Assembly: GCA_021851885.1 (NCBI GenBank)
Contig: JAJZBS010000011.1
Coordinates: 1-47,723, forward strand
Direction: 5' to 3'
Source: Actinomycetes bacterium
Lineage (GTDB): Bacteria > Actinomycetota > Acidimicrobiia > Acidimicrobiales > JAMCQF01
Length of the DNA stretch: 47,723 bases
Shown here: piece after piece, positions 15,334 to 23,258 of the stretch
Position numbering within the stretch: position 1 is the stretch's first letter
Layout of the letters: every line of letters begins with the position of its first letter
Position numbers and translations under genes: made by a program
The notes under the pieces: model-generated
The model's database searches: none
The model's input: only the letters and a program-made list of their open reading frames with translations
What the model was told of the DNA's origin: nothing

Positions 15334-16791
15334 CTAGCGGTCATCCTTCCCGCAAGGACCATGCCCAGGCGGGTAGGTCGCGGCGAGCTCTTCGGCACTT
15401 GGTGGCTTGGGCCGCGATGCGAGGGCCGGGAGCAGGGCGGCGATCGCATCCATGATGACGCGCGTGTCGTCGGCTGCGTCCCTACGAGAAAGGGCCACGG
15501 GCTCCCCAACCCGGACCTGCACGAGGGGTGGGGAAGCGACATTCGTGAGACGGGGGAGCCGGGCTGAGCGGGGCCAGACCGCCTCGGTCCCCCAGAGGCC
15601 CACGGGGATGACCGGTGCTCCGGTCTTGGCGGCCAGCCGGGCGGCGCCGGTCTTGCCTTCGAGCACGGGCGAAAAGAAGGCGTGGCCACGCGGGATCGTG
15701 CCCTGTGGCAGGACGACGAGCAGCTCGCCCGCTTCGAGGACTCGTTGCGCCGCGTCGAGCGAGCGTGAACCGTGGCCTGAGCGATCGACAGGGATACCGC
15801 CCAAGACGTGGCCGACCAATCCGAGGCCGGGTACGTCGAAGAGCTCCTTCTTGGCGAGAAACCGAACCGGTCTGCCGCATCGCGCCGCGACGATTGCAAG
15901 GGGCACGGGATCGAAGTAGCTCCGGTGGTTGGCGACGAGAATGGCGGGGCCGGCGGGAGGGACTCTCTCCACCCCCGCGATGTCGAAGCGCGCGTACGGG
16001 ACGAGGCTCGGCCGCACGAAAGGCCGCAGGAAGTGGTACGCCTCCCGACCGAGGACCTTGGGGACGCCCGGGGGGGCGTCAAGCCGGATCGACGGCCAAC
16101 GCTGGACAGCAGCGACAATTGCCAAGCGGGCGTCGGCGTTGACGGCATACGGGTGGCCGACGGCGCGCAACAGGGGAACGTCGAAAACGCTGTCGGAGTA
16201 CGCGTAGGACCGCGTGAGGTCGACACCACGCGCCTTGGCCCAGCCGCGCACGGCCGCGAGCTTGCCGAACGACCAGACGAACGGTCCGTCGATCGCACCA
16301 GTGTAGTGACCATCGTGCTCTACATATCGTGTCGCGATTACGTCGTCGAACCCGAGATGCCGGGCGAAGGGCGCCACGAGGTCGGCCGGCGTCGTCGTCG
16401 CCAGCACGACCACGCGGCCGTCGCGGCGGTGCTCGGCGAGCAGGGCGCGCACGTAGCCGGCGACACGGTGGTCGAGAGCCCCGACGGCCCGTTCACCCGC
16501 TCGCCGGACCGCGTCCACCGGCCAGCCGCGCGCAGCCCAGGCTCCCGCCCGGGCGAGCGCCATCGACGCAATCGACTCACCGAAGTCGTCGTAGAGGCGG
16601 TACGCGACGCCTTCCAGGGACTCGACGAGCTTTCCGGACCCCCGATCGGACAGGATCCCCTCGGCTCTCAAGGCCTCGGTGAGCGCTGGACCGCTCGCGC
16701 CATCAAGCACTGTGCGGTCCAGGTCAAGAAAGGCGGCAGCCTGTGGATTCTCCCCTTCGATGCCGTGCTTGACTATCTCCGTCGCGCCCAT
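15334..16791 (-). CDS. HAD-IB hydrolase / PlsC acyltransferase fusion
   Basis: A 485-residue bifunctional protein. Residues ~18-235 are a HAD-IB phosphatase: FLDLDRTVLDG (Asp23, Asp25, both catalytic aspartates kept), LATTTPADLVAPFARHLG, and AYSDSVFDVPLLRAVGHPYA. Residues ~265-460 are a PlsC acyltransferase: NHRSYFD (near 288; HX4D), GGIPVDRSGHGSRS and LPQGTIPRG, the last standing in for the usual FPEGTRS. This domain order is known in actinobacteria, including the mycobacterial PlsC protein Rv2483c. It probably acylates lysophosphatidate and may remove a phosphate from a related metabolite. It is divergent from the LysR gene 228 bp away, so LysR control is plausible. Confidence 0.93.
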   Translation of the reverse strand: MGATEIVKHGIEGENPQAAAFLDLDRTVLDGASGPALTEALRAEGILSDRGSGKLVESLEGVAYRLYDDFGESIASMALARAGAWAARGWPVDAVRRAGERAVGALDHRVAGYVRALLAEHRRDGRVVVLATTTPADLVAPFARHLGFDDVIATRYVEHDGHYTGAIDGPFVWSFGKLAAVRGWAKARGVDLTRSYAYSDSVFDVPLLRAVGHPYAVNADARLAIVAAVQRWPSIRLDAPPGVPKVLGREAYHFLRPFVRPSLVPYARFDIAGVERVPPAGPAILVANHRSYFDPVPLAIVAARCGRPVRFLAKKELFDVPGLGLVGHVLGGIPVDRSGHGSRSLDAAQRVLEAGELLVVLPQGTIPRGHAFFSPVLEGKTGAARLAAKTGAPVIPVGLWGTEAVWPRSARLPRLTNVASPPLVQVRVGEPVALSRRDAADDTRVIMDAIAALLPALASRPKPPSAEELAATYPPGHGPCGKDDR

Positions 16792-16818
16792 GGCACCGAC
16801 GCTACCTCCCCCCAGGCA

Positions 16819-16858
16819 CGAGAAAGGGGCCGGCGGGGGGGATGCCGGCCCCTTCTCG
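16819..16858. other. Strong GC-rich stem-loop upstream of the HAD-PlsC gene
   Basis: CGAGAAAGGGGCCGGC (16819-16834) pairs with GCCGGCCCCTTCTCG (16844-16858), with a single extra A and a 9-nt loop. It lies 27 bp upstream of the HAD-PlsC start, between two divergent genes, where a terminator is not expected. It has no U-run in either direction. It could be a 5' leader structure that attenuates or stabilises the HAD-PlsC mRNA. It matches no riboswitch class I know. Confidence 0.6.
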
Positions 16859-16974
16859 CTATAACGTGCGGGCCGGCAGGGGGGCGGCCGGCCGCTGCAC
16901 TAACTGGCTACCAGGGCAATCGGAGGGGGGTCCTGTTCCCTGGGCCTTGCTCTATATTCAACAGTAGCAAGCAT

Positions 16975-17000
16975 TATCTGTCAAACAGGTTTTGCAGATA
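16975..17000. promoter_or_regulatory. Dyad TATCTG-N14-CAGATA upstream of the LysR gene
   Basis: A perfect inverted repeat with 6-bp arms lies 20 bp before the LysR start, in a stretch far more AT-rich than its surroundings (16955-17019). A nested CTGTCAAACAG repeat lies inside it. The spacing and position fit a LysR-type autoregulatory site, and the AT-rich tract probably also holds the promoter. Confidence 0.6.
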
Positions 17001-17019
17001 TATTGTATCTCTAGATCAG

Positions 17020-17976
17020 ATGGACGTCCGCCAGCTCACCGCCCTCGTCAACGTTGCCGACAACAGCAGCTTCTCGGCGGCTGCCGACGCCTTGGGCACC
17101 GTGCAGTCGAACGTGTCCACACATGTCGCCCGTCTCGAAAAGGAGCTCGGAGCCGTCCTCTACGACCGGCTTGCCGGCCGGTTGACGGCCGAAGGCGAGG
17201 TGGTCGTCGCGCGGGCGCGCCGCGTCATCGCCGAGCTCCAGGCGATCTCCTTGGACGTGGCCGCGCTGACACACGAGGTATCGGGCTCGGTGCGCGTCGG
17301 GATGATCGGGACCACTGCGCGATGGCTCGCACCGCGAATCGTGGCACTCGTTCCCCAGCGCCACCCCCGCGTCCAGCTCGTCGTCGTCGAAGGCACCAGC
17401 ACCGTTCTCGGGCCTCAGCTCGCGTCGGGCCAGCTTGATCTTGCCGTCCTCAACCTGCCGGTCCCCGGTCACGACGTCTCGGCCGAGCTCCTCTTCGAAG
17501 AGGAGCTCGTTCTCGTCGTACCCGCCGACGACGTCCTGGCACGGCGCTCGGAGATATCCCTTGCCGAGCTCACCGACCTCGACCTCATTCTCCCTATACC
17601 GGGGACTGCCTTTCGGGATGAGCTCGATTCGGCGTGCGCACCTCTGGGGATCCGGCTGCGCCCCCGGGTCGAGATCGACGGGACCCGGCTGATCGCTTCG
17701 CTGACTTTCGAGGGCTACGGCCCCGCCGTCTTGCCCGCGACGGCAGTGCCTGCATTCCTGCGCGACGAATGGCGCATGGTGCGCGTGCGCGACCTGCCAC
17801 CCCGGCGTGTCGGCGTGGCCCAGCGCACGCGCGGTCTTCTCTCGGCACCGGCGCGCGCTCTGCACGGCATCTTGCACGAGCTCGTCCGCGAGGCCCAGGA
17901 CATGCCCGACCGCCTTCGCCCGGCACCGGCGGATGCCGACGGCAACCGGCGCACGTCCGAAACCGGGTACGCGTGA
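17020..17976 (+). CDS. LysR-type transcriptional regulator
   Basis: The ATG at 17020 gives 318 residues, the usual LysR length; the much longer ORF-track start at 15808 is read-through over the antisense HAD-PlsC gene. The N-terminal winged HTH is textbook: MDVRQLTALVNVADNSSFSA with AAADALGTVQSNVSTHVARL, and EKELGAVLYDR. The substrate-binding domain follows from ~residue 90 (GSVRVGMIGTTARWLAPRIV; QLDLAVLNLPVPG; FEGYGPAVLPATAV). The C-terminal ~25 residues are a variable tail. It probably regulates itself and the divergent HAD-PlsC gene; the inducer is unknown. Confidence 0.93.
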   Translation: MDVRQLTALVNVADNSSFSAAADALGTVQSNVSTHVARLEKELGAVLYDRLAGRLTAEGEVVVARARRVIAELQAISLDVAALTHEVSGSVRVGMIGTTARWLAPRIVALVPQRHPRVQLVVVEGTSTVLGPQLASGQLDLAVLNLPVPGHDVSAELLFEEELVLVVPADDVLARRSEISLAELTDLDLILPIPGTAFRDELDSACAPLGIRLRPRVEIDGTRLIASLTFEGYGPAVLPATAVPAFLRDEWRMVRVRDLPPRRVGVAQRTRGLLSAPARALHGILHELVREAQDMPDRLRPAPADADGNRRTSETGYA

Positions 17977-18012
17977 GCAGCTCGGGGCCACTCCCGCGGC
18001 GTCGGGATCTCC

Positions 18013-18027
18013 GTGGCCGGTGGCCAC
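18013..18027. terminator. Short hairpin between convergent LysR and GNAT genes
   Basis: GTGGCC (18013-18018) and GGCCAC (18022-18027) form a 6-bp stem with a 3-nt loop, 36 bp after the LysR stop and between convergent genes. No U-run follows, so confidence is limited. Confidence 0.4.
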
Positions 18028-18106
18028 AGGCCGCGATCGCACGGGCGCCCGCGGATCCGGCCGGCGGCGGGCCCTTGCAAGCAGGCCACTTCTCCGTCCC
18101 GGGTTC

Positions 18107-18778
18107 TCAGCCCTCGGGGCGCGTCACCCGCCACGCCCCGTTGGCTTTGGGTTGACGCAGCATCAGCCATAAGGGTGGAGCCTGCGGCTCCACCCTGAGC
18201 TCTTGGACGACCTCCCAGCCATGGCGCCGGTAGAAGGGGACGTTGCGCTCCTTCGACGATTCGAGGTAGGCGGGGAGCCCCTCCTCGTCACAGCGCGCAA
18301 GAACGTCCTGCAGAAGACCGGACCCGATACCTCTGCCCTGAAGACTCGGCTCGGTGCCGAGCGTGGCGAGGTACCAATGTGGGTAGGCGGGGCGTGCCAT
18401 GTCGAGGTGGCCGAAGAGGCGCTGTGTGCGCCCCAGGTCCCCCGGCCCCACGTACATGAGCATCGGGAAGAGCCGGATGAAGTCGTGCAGGTCCCGTCGC
18501 GCCATGTCCGGGGGTGCCCAGATGGCCGCGCCCTCGCGCCCCTCCGTCGTGTAGATGGCGCCGCGCGGCAGGAAGATCGTCCGCATCTCGACGGAGAAGA
18601 ACCGCCGGAGCCCGGCTGCCCGGGATCGATCACGGGAGATCAGATAGCACGCGAGCGGATCGTCCAGGAAGGCGCGGGAAAGGACGCGCGCCAACGCAGC
18701 GAGGTCCCGCCGCACAGCGGGGCGGACGCGGGGCCCGGCCGGAAAATCCTCCCGGCCCTCGCCGTCCGCCCTACGCAC
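18107..18778 (-). CDS. GNAT-family N-acetyltransferase
   Basis: A 223-residue GNAT protein with a GTG start at 18778, only 5 bp after the stop of the upstream AIM24 gene. Motif A is clear: WYLATLGTEPSLQGRGIGSG (acetyl-CoA binding). Then come YLESSKERNVPFYRRHGW and the closing strand LWLMLR. The N-terminal region (RPAVRRDLAALARVLSRAFL) is that of a family often annotated as puromycin-acetyltransferase-like GNATs. The acceptor is unknown. The tight spacing means it is almost certainly co-transcribed with the AIM24 gene. Confidence 0.9.
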   Translation of the reverse strand: MRRADGEGREDFPAGPRVRPAVRRDLAALARVLSRAFLDDPLACYLISRDRSRAAGLRRFFSVEMRTIFLPRGAIYTTEGREGAAIWAPPDMARRDLHDFIRLFPMLMYVGPGDLGRTQRLFGHLDMARPAYPHWYLATLGTEPSLQGRGIGSGLLQDVLARCDEEGLPAYLESSKERNVPFYRRHGWEVVQELRVEPQAPPLWLMLRQPKANGAWRVTRPEG

Positions 18779-18783
18779 TGCGA

Positions 18784-19551
18784 TCAGCTGCGGAGAATGC
18801 CGCCGAGTATGCCGCCGGCGACGCCGCCGCTGGCACCCGCCGCAGCCGTTCGACCCGCACCGGCATCGCCGAGATAGGGCATGAGCGACGCCGCGAGCAC
18901 GGTGACCGGCATTGACTGGAGCCAGATCCGGCCCGGTCCCGTCAGCACCACGAAGTGATGGGCATCACCGCCGAAGTAGCGGTTGGCGATACCCGGCACC
19001 CGCTCGACCTGGAACGACACCGACGCCTGGAACAGGCCGACATGACCCGGATGGACGCGCATGACCTGACCCGGATCGAGGTCGAAGGTGACCACTTCGC
19101 CCGACAGCTCGACCCAGGCACGTCCGTTGCCTGCGAGGCGCTGGAGAATGAACCCCTCGCCACCGAAGATCCCGCCGCGGAAGCTCTGCTGGAATCCGAT
19201 CGACACCTGTACCCCCGGGACTCCGGCGAGAAATCCGTGACGGTGGGCCAAGTACTCCGCTTCGGCGCCGAGGTCGACCGGGAGGATCTGTCCCGGGAGC
19301 TTCGCGGCGAAGGACACGAACCCGGGAGACCCCTCGGCGGTGAAGGTGTTGAACAGGAGCGAGCTGCCTCCCGCGGCGCGTTTGAGAGCACCCATGAGGC
19401 CCTTGCCGCCGATGCCACCGCCCATTCCGGTCGCCATCTGGACCGCCCCACTCATCCAAGAGAACTCGCCGCTCTCCGAGACGACGCTCTCACCCGGATC
19501 GAGGCCCACTTCGAGGACCGGCATCGTCGTGCCGATGATCTTGTCCTGCAT
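18784..19551 (-). CDS. AIM24 / TIGR00266-family protein
   Basis: I start the gene at ATG 19551, which has AGGAG six bases upstream, rather than at the longer ORF-track start. The 255-residue protein shows the double beta-helix pattern of the AIM24 family: VLEVGLDPGESVVSESGEFS, a Gly-rich GMGGGIGGKGLMGALKRAAG loop, FVSFAAKLPGQILPVDLG, and GGIFGGEGFILQRLAGNGRA. The C-terminus ends in a Gly/Ala-rich segment (GVAGGILGGILRS). The biochemical role of bacterial members is not established; the mitochondrial homologue affects inner-membrane organisation. It forms a two-gene unit with the downstream GNAT. Confidence 0.88.
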   Translation of the reverse strand: MQDKIIGTTMPVLEVGLDPGESVVSESGEFSWMSGAVQMATGMGGGIGGKGLMGALKRAAGGSSLLFNTFTAEGSPGFVSFAAKLPGQILPVDLGAEAEYLAHRHGFLAGVPGVQVSIGFQQSFRGGIFGGEGFILQRLAGNGRAWVELSGEVVTFDLDPGQVMRVHPGHVGLFQASVSFQVERVPGIANRYFGGDAHHFVVLTGPGRIWLQSMPVTVLAASLMPYLGDAGAGRTAAAGASGGVAGGILGGILRS

Positions 19552-19704
19552 CACCGACTCCTTCCTGGCGCGGCTCCCAGCCGACGCCGACGCGCCGACT
19601 CTACTAGCGCTCGCGGCCACCGTCCCGGGAGGCAAATCCCGAGACGGTGGCTGCATCGCGGGTGGGGCACGAGGGGGCGGTGTGCCCGCAGCCCGGGGGC
19701 GGCC

Positions 19705-20520
19705 CTATGCGCCGCTGGAGGTGGCCCCGTCACCGCCGGACGCGCTCGGACCCGCGGCGCCGGGACCCCGGTTGAAGGCGGGCATCCCGATACGGACGGA
19801 GGTCGCGTCGAGAGCCATGTGGTTGGCATCGACGGACCCGACGGCGACGATGAAGGTGCCCGACGTCACGTCGGACGCGGTCGCCGATGTCCCGGCATCG
19901 GTGTACGTCGTCGAAGCGGTCACGTTGACCGTGCGCCACATGCCCTGGTCGTCGGCGATCGTGATGGTGTTGCCGCTCACCGAGACGACCGTCCCAGCAA
20001 GGTGCGGCGACACGATGTCGACAGCTACCGCGGTCGGGGTCTGCCCGGACGGAGACGCCGACGCGTTCTGACCGGACGGAGACGGCACGACACGCACGGC
20101 AATGCGCTCACCGGTCGCAAGGGCATCACGAGTCACGGTGGTGCGGTCCTTGTGATAGGTGGTCGACGCGTTCGTCACGAAGGTGCGACTCGTCCCTCCC
20201 GGTCCGCTGACTGTGACCGACGTGCTGGTCAGTGCCGCGAGCGTTCCCACGAACGGACGCCTCGGCGGTCGCTTCTTTCCGCTGTTGGCCGTTCCGGACC
20301 CGGAGCCGGTCCCGGTCGTCGGAGCGGGATGCGAGACGACCTGGGAGCCGGGCCTCGACTGCGTGGTTGGGTTCGTCGCGGCCGACGCTATCCCGTAACT
20401 GCCGAGCGCGAGCCCGACCGTCAGGCCCGCAGCAGGGATGATCCGGGAAGCACGACTGTGCAGCAGACCCCTCCGTTCCTGCCTCCCCTCTGATTCTGTC
20501 TTTTCCGATGCATTCCTCAT
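19705..20520 (-). CDS. Secreted protein with two DUF5666-like repeats
   Basis: A 271-residue exported protein. It has a signal-like N-terminus (basic residues, then AAGLTVGLALGSYGIASAA), a Ser/Gly/Thr linker, and two related ~65-residue beta-rich units beginning GTLAALTSTSVTVSGPGGTS and GTVVSVSGNTITIADDQGMW. Both contain an NASTTY/TASTTY segment and resemble DUF5666-type domains found in secreted actinobacterial proteins. The C-terminus is a disordered Gly/Ser/Ala tail. There is no lipobox, sortase motif or catalytic signature. Function unknown; extracellular binding is a reasonable guess. Confidence 0.78.
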   Translation of the reverse strand: MRNASEKTESEGRQERRGLLHSRASRIIPAAGLTVGLALGSYGIASAATNPTTQSRPGSQVVSHPAPTTGTGSGSGTANSGKKRPPRRPFVGTLAALTSTSVTVSGPGGTSRTFVTNASTTYHKDRTTVTRDALATGERIAVRVVPSPSGQNASASPSGQTPTAVAVDIVSPHLAGTVVSVSGNTITIADDQGMWRTVNVTASTTYTDAGTSATASDVTSGTFIVAVGSVDANHMALDATSVRIGMPAFNRGPGAAGPSASGGDGATSSGA

Positions 20521-20792
20521 GATGGCGTCCTTCTCTCAGTTGACTGTCCTTCCCCGATGTTTCACTCGATTCATCTGGGTAGGACTGATCATGCGAGCCT
20601 GACCTGTGGGTTCCAGTAAGAGCGCCTTGGAACTTCCCGTGGATTTCCTGGCCAGGCGGACCCCGGCCGCCACGTCACGGTCGCATCCCGATCGATCGCC
20701 ACCGTGGGCCGCTTTCACGACGGTCTCCCGTCGCCGCTCATGGCGAAGCGACAACCGATCCAGGACGCCGGCCCTGTGAGCCCAGGGTCGAC
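20521..20792. other. Intergenic region upstream of the DUF5666-like gene
   Basis: 272 bp between the histidine-kinase stop and the secreted-protein start. A 72-codon ORF (20536-20754, minus) has Arg-rich, low-complexity composition and no recognisable family, so I do not call it. A short stem CCCTG/CAGGG (20772-20787) follows the kinase stop and could be a weak terminator. The AT-richer part near 20525-20580 probably holds the secreted-protein promoter. Confidence 0.5.
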
Positions 20793-22478
20793 TCAGGTTT
20801 CGCCGGAGGTGTGCGTCACAGTGCGCGTGACGCGATCGCGAAGCGGTACCCCGTCCCGACCGACACGCGCAACCGACGCGTGAGCGCCCTGGGTGGGCTG
20901 GGTGCTTCCCCCTGCCTGGGTGCTTCCCCCTGCCTGGGGGGCCCTTCCGGCCAGGGGCTGCGGCGTGGCGGACACGGGGATGCGGACCCAGAAAAGTGTC
21001 TCGGGTGCCCGTGCCCGCAAGGCGGCGCCCCCGGTCGCTGCATCGCCATGCGACCCCACGGCAGCCATGGTGGCGTCGGGCCGCGTGTCGACGCCGACGG
21101 AGCCCCCATGCGCGCGAACGATTGCCGCGACGATCGCAAGACCCAATCCGGTTCCACCGGTCGAGCGAGCTCGCGACGGGTCAGCTCGCCGAAACGGTTC
21201 AAAGATCCGTGCACGGTCTTCGGGCGCGATCCCCGGCCCTCGGTCGGCCACTTCCAAGACCACGTGGTCCGGCTCCCGCTGGACGCGCACGACGACGGGC
21301 GTCCCCGGCGGGGTGTGCTGCAACGCATTCGTCACGAGGTTGTCGATGACACGACGGAGCCGGTTGGCATCGCCGATCACCGTCGACGCGCGCGGGTCTT
21401 CTGGCACCTCCACCGTGATCGGATGGGACGTCGCTTCACTCTGGCCGGCGCGAGCCGCGTCGACAGAGGTCGTTGCCACCTCCGCGATGGCGACCGGCTG
21501 CAAGTCGAGGGGCCTTTCCCGGTCGAGGCGCGCGAGCAGGAGGAGCTCCTCGACGAGCTCTGCCATCCGATCGGCCTCCGCGCGGATGTGGTGCATCGAC
21601 ATCTCCAGGTCCTCCGGCTGTGCCGCCGCGCCCCTGTCGAACATCTCGGAGAAGCCGCGAATCGCCGTGAGCGGGGTGCGGAGCTCGTGGGACGCGTCGG
21701 CAAGGAAGCGCCGCAAACGCGCCTCGGAGGCAGCCCGTGCCGCAAAGGCCTCTTCGATCTCACCGAGCATGGAGTTGAGGGCCGAGCCCAGCCGACCGAC
21801 CTCGGTGTCCGGATGGTCCAGTTCGATCCTCTGAGAAAGGTCCCCTCCGGCAATCGTGTCTGCGGTCTCGGCGATCTCCTCGAGGGGCCTGAGCCCGTGG
21901 CGCACCGCCCACCACGTTAGCGCTCCCAAGGCCAGGATCACGCCGAGCGAGACAAGCAGCTCGACGAGGAAAAGGTCGTGCAGCGTGGCATTCTGAGACG
22001 TCAGAGGGATAGCGATGATGACGGTGCCACCCTGTGCCGTCAGAGGGATGGCAAAGACCCGGTAGGACACCGACCCGCCCGATGTGGCCGTGAAGTACTC
22101 GCCGTCGGCCGGCGACGCTCCCGAGCCGGGCAGCTTGGTCGGGAGATTCGGCTGGGGGGGCGCGGCACCGCCAAAGGTGAAGAAGTCCGTAGCGACGACC
22201 TTGCCCGAGGCGTCCCGCAGCTCGCCGAAGGTGCCCGGCGGGACAAGGTTGCCGGGGCGGACTCCCCGGCCGACACCGAAAGGTTGCCCGCCCGACGACG
22301 CCTCGCCCGCGGTCGCAAGGAGCGCGCGCGTCACAGGGCCCGTCGCGCCTTGGAGCTGGCTGTCCAGCTGGCTCGTCAGGTCCGAGCGCAGCGACGTGAA
22401 GGTGAAGACGTCGGAGACGAGGAGGCCCGCGGCGACCAGGCTGATCAGTACCAGGACCAGCCGGAGGCGGAGGGTCAA
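20793..22478 (-). CDS. OmpR-system sensor histidine kinase
   Basis: A 561-residue membrane kinase. A transmembrane helix at 7-27 is followed by an extracytoplasmic sensor of ~135 residues, a second helix at ~172-192 and a HAMP linker (LRPLEEIAETADTIAGGDLS). The phosphoacceptor H-box is FLADASHELRTPLTAIRG (His264), and the ATPase lobe shows GPGIAPEDRARIFEPF and GGTGLGLAIV. A Gly/Ala insertion lies near the end of the ATPase domain. The C-terminal ~60 residues are a hydrophilic tail with a perfect hexapeptide duplication encoded by an 18-bp repeat. Its ATG overlaps the response-regulator stop (ATGA). The signal is unknown. Confidence 0.95.
   Translation of the reverse strand: MTLRLRLVLVLISLVAAGLLVSDVFTFTSLRSDLTSQLDSQLQGATGPVTRALLATAGEASSGGQPFGVGRGVRPGNLVPPGTFGELRDASGKVVATDFFTFGGAAPPQPNLPTKLPGSGASPADGEYFTATSGGSVSYRVFAIPLTAQGGTVIIAIPLTSQNATLHDLFLVELLVSLGVILALGALTWWAVRHGLRPLEEIAETADTIAGGDLSQRIELDHPDTEVGRLGSALNSMLGEIEEAFAARAASEARLRRFLADASHELRTPLTAIRGFSEMFDRGAAAQPEDLEMSMHHIRAEADRMAELVEELLLLARLDRERPLDLQPVAIAEVATTSVDAARAGQSEATSHPITVEVPEDPRASTVIGDANRLRRVIDNLVTNALQHTPPGTPVVVRVQREPDHVVLEVADRGPGIAPEDRARIFEPFRRADPSRARSTGGTGLGLAIVAAIVRAHGGSVGVDTRPDATMAAVGSHGDAATGGAALRARAPETLFWVRIPVSATPQPLAGRAPQAGGSTQAGGSTQPTQGAHASVARVGRDGVPLRDRVTRTVTHTSGET
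20900..20935. repeat. 18-bp perfect tandem duplication inside the kinase C-terminus
   Basis: Two perfect copies of GGGTGCTTCCCCCTGCCT (20900-20917, 20918-20935). On the coding strand this duplicates six residues in frame (a QAGGST unit) in the disordered kinase tail. Confidence 0.95.
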
Positions 22479-23215
22479 GCCGGTCTCTCCTTGAGTGGGC
22501 GCAGCACGTAGCCGACCCCGCGGACGGTGTGGATGAGCGCCGGCGCACTTCCGTCGACCTTGCGCCGCAAGTAGCTGATGTAGATCTCCACCACGTTGGC
22601 GTTCCCGTCGAAGTCGTAGCTCCAGACCCTGTCGAGGATCTGCGACTTCGAGACCACCCGACCGGCGTTGAGCATCAGGTAGTGCAGGAGCTTGAACTCG
22701 GTCGGGGTCAAGTTCACCACGGCATCGGCGCGGCGGACCTCGTGGCTGTCCTCGTCAAGCTCGAGGTCGCCGACGACGAGCCTGTTGTCCTGATCAGCCC
22801 CGTGAACCCGGCGCAAGACGGCCCGCACCCGGACGATGAGCTCCTCGACGCTGAATGGCTTGGTCATGTAGTCGTCGCCACCGAGCGTGAAACCGCGCAG
22901 CTTGTCGTCGAGCGTGTCGCGCGCGGTCAGGAACAGGACGGGAAGCGATCCGGCACGACGGTCCGCGCCCAAGCGATCGAGGACCTCGAATCCGTCGAGA
23001 TCGGGGAGCATGACGTCGAGCACGACGAGATGAGGACGAAAGGAGCCCACGGCCTCGATCGCGGCACGGCCTTCGTGGACGACCTTCACGTCGAAGCCCT
23101 CGTAGCGCAGAGCCATGGCGAGAAGATCGGTGATGCTGACCTCGTCGTCGACGACGAGTATGCGAGCCGACCGGGCGGTGCCCGCGTCGGTCAAGCGGGG
23201 GTTTGGTGCGGGCAT
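22475..23215 (-). CDS. OmpR/PhoB-family response regulator
   Basis: A 246-residue two-domain regulator. The receiver domain spans ~18-130: ILVVDDEVSITDLLAMAL, phosphoacceptor Asp67 in VVLDVMLPDLDGFEV, LFLTARDTLDDK and DDYMTKPFSVEELI. The DNA-binding winged helix spans ~148-240 (NLTPTEFKLLHYLMLNAGRV, VVEIYISYLRRKVD). The gene precedes and overlaps the cognate kinase by 4 bases. It lies only 43 bp downstream of the last gene of the mau-like cluster on the same strand, so it may be read from the same transcript. Confidence 0.96.
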   Translation of the reverse strand: MPAPNPRLTDAGTARSARILVVDDEVSITDLLAMALRYEGFDVKVVHEGRAAIEAVGSFRPHLVVLDVMLPDLDGFEVLDRLGADRRAGSLPVLFLTARDTLDDKLRGFTLGGDDYMTKPFSVEELIVRVRAVLRRVHGADQDNRLVVGDLELDEDSHEVRRADAVVNLTPTEFKLLHYLMLNAGRVVSKSQILDRVWSYDFDGNANVVEIYISYLRRKVDGSAPALIHTVRGVGYVLRPLKERPA

Positions 23216-23258
23216 CTCAGTTGGACCTCAGGGGCACCCTACCCCCGAGGCCTGTGAG

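Noticed and set aside
15054-16313. 419-codon minus-strand ORF within the HAD-PlsC region
   Set aside because: Out-of-frame shadow of HAD-PlsC and DUF5522 genes; Ser/Arg/Pro-rich nonsense.
20536-20754. 72-codon ORF between kinase and secreted-protein genes
   Set aside because: No family, no convincing ribosome-binding site, Arg-rich composition typical of spurious GC-rich ORFs.
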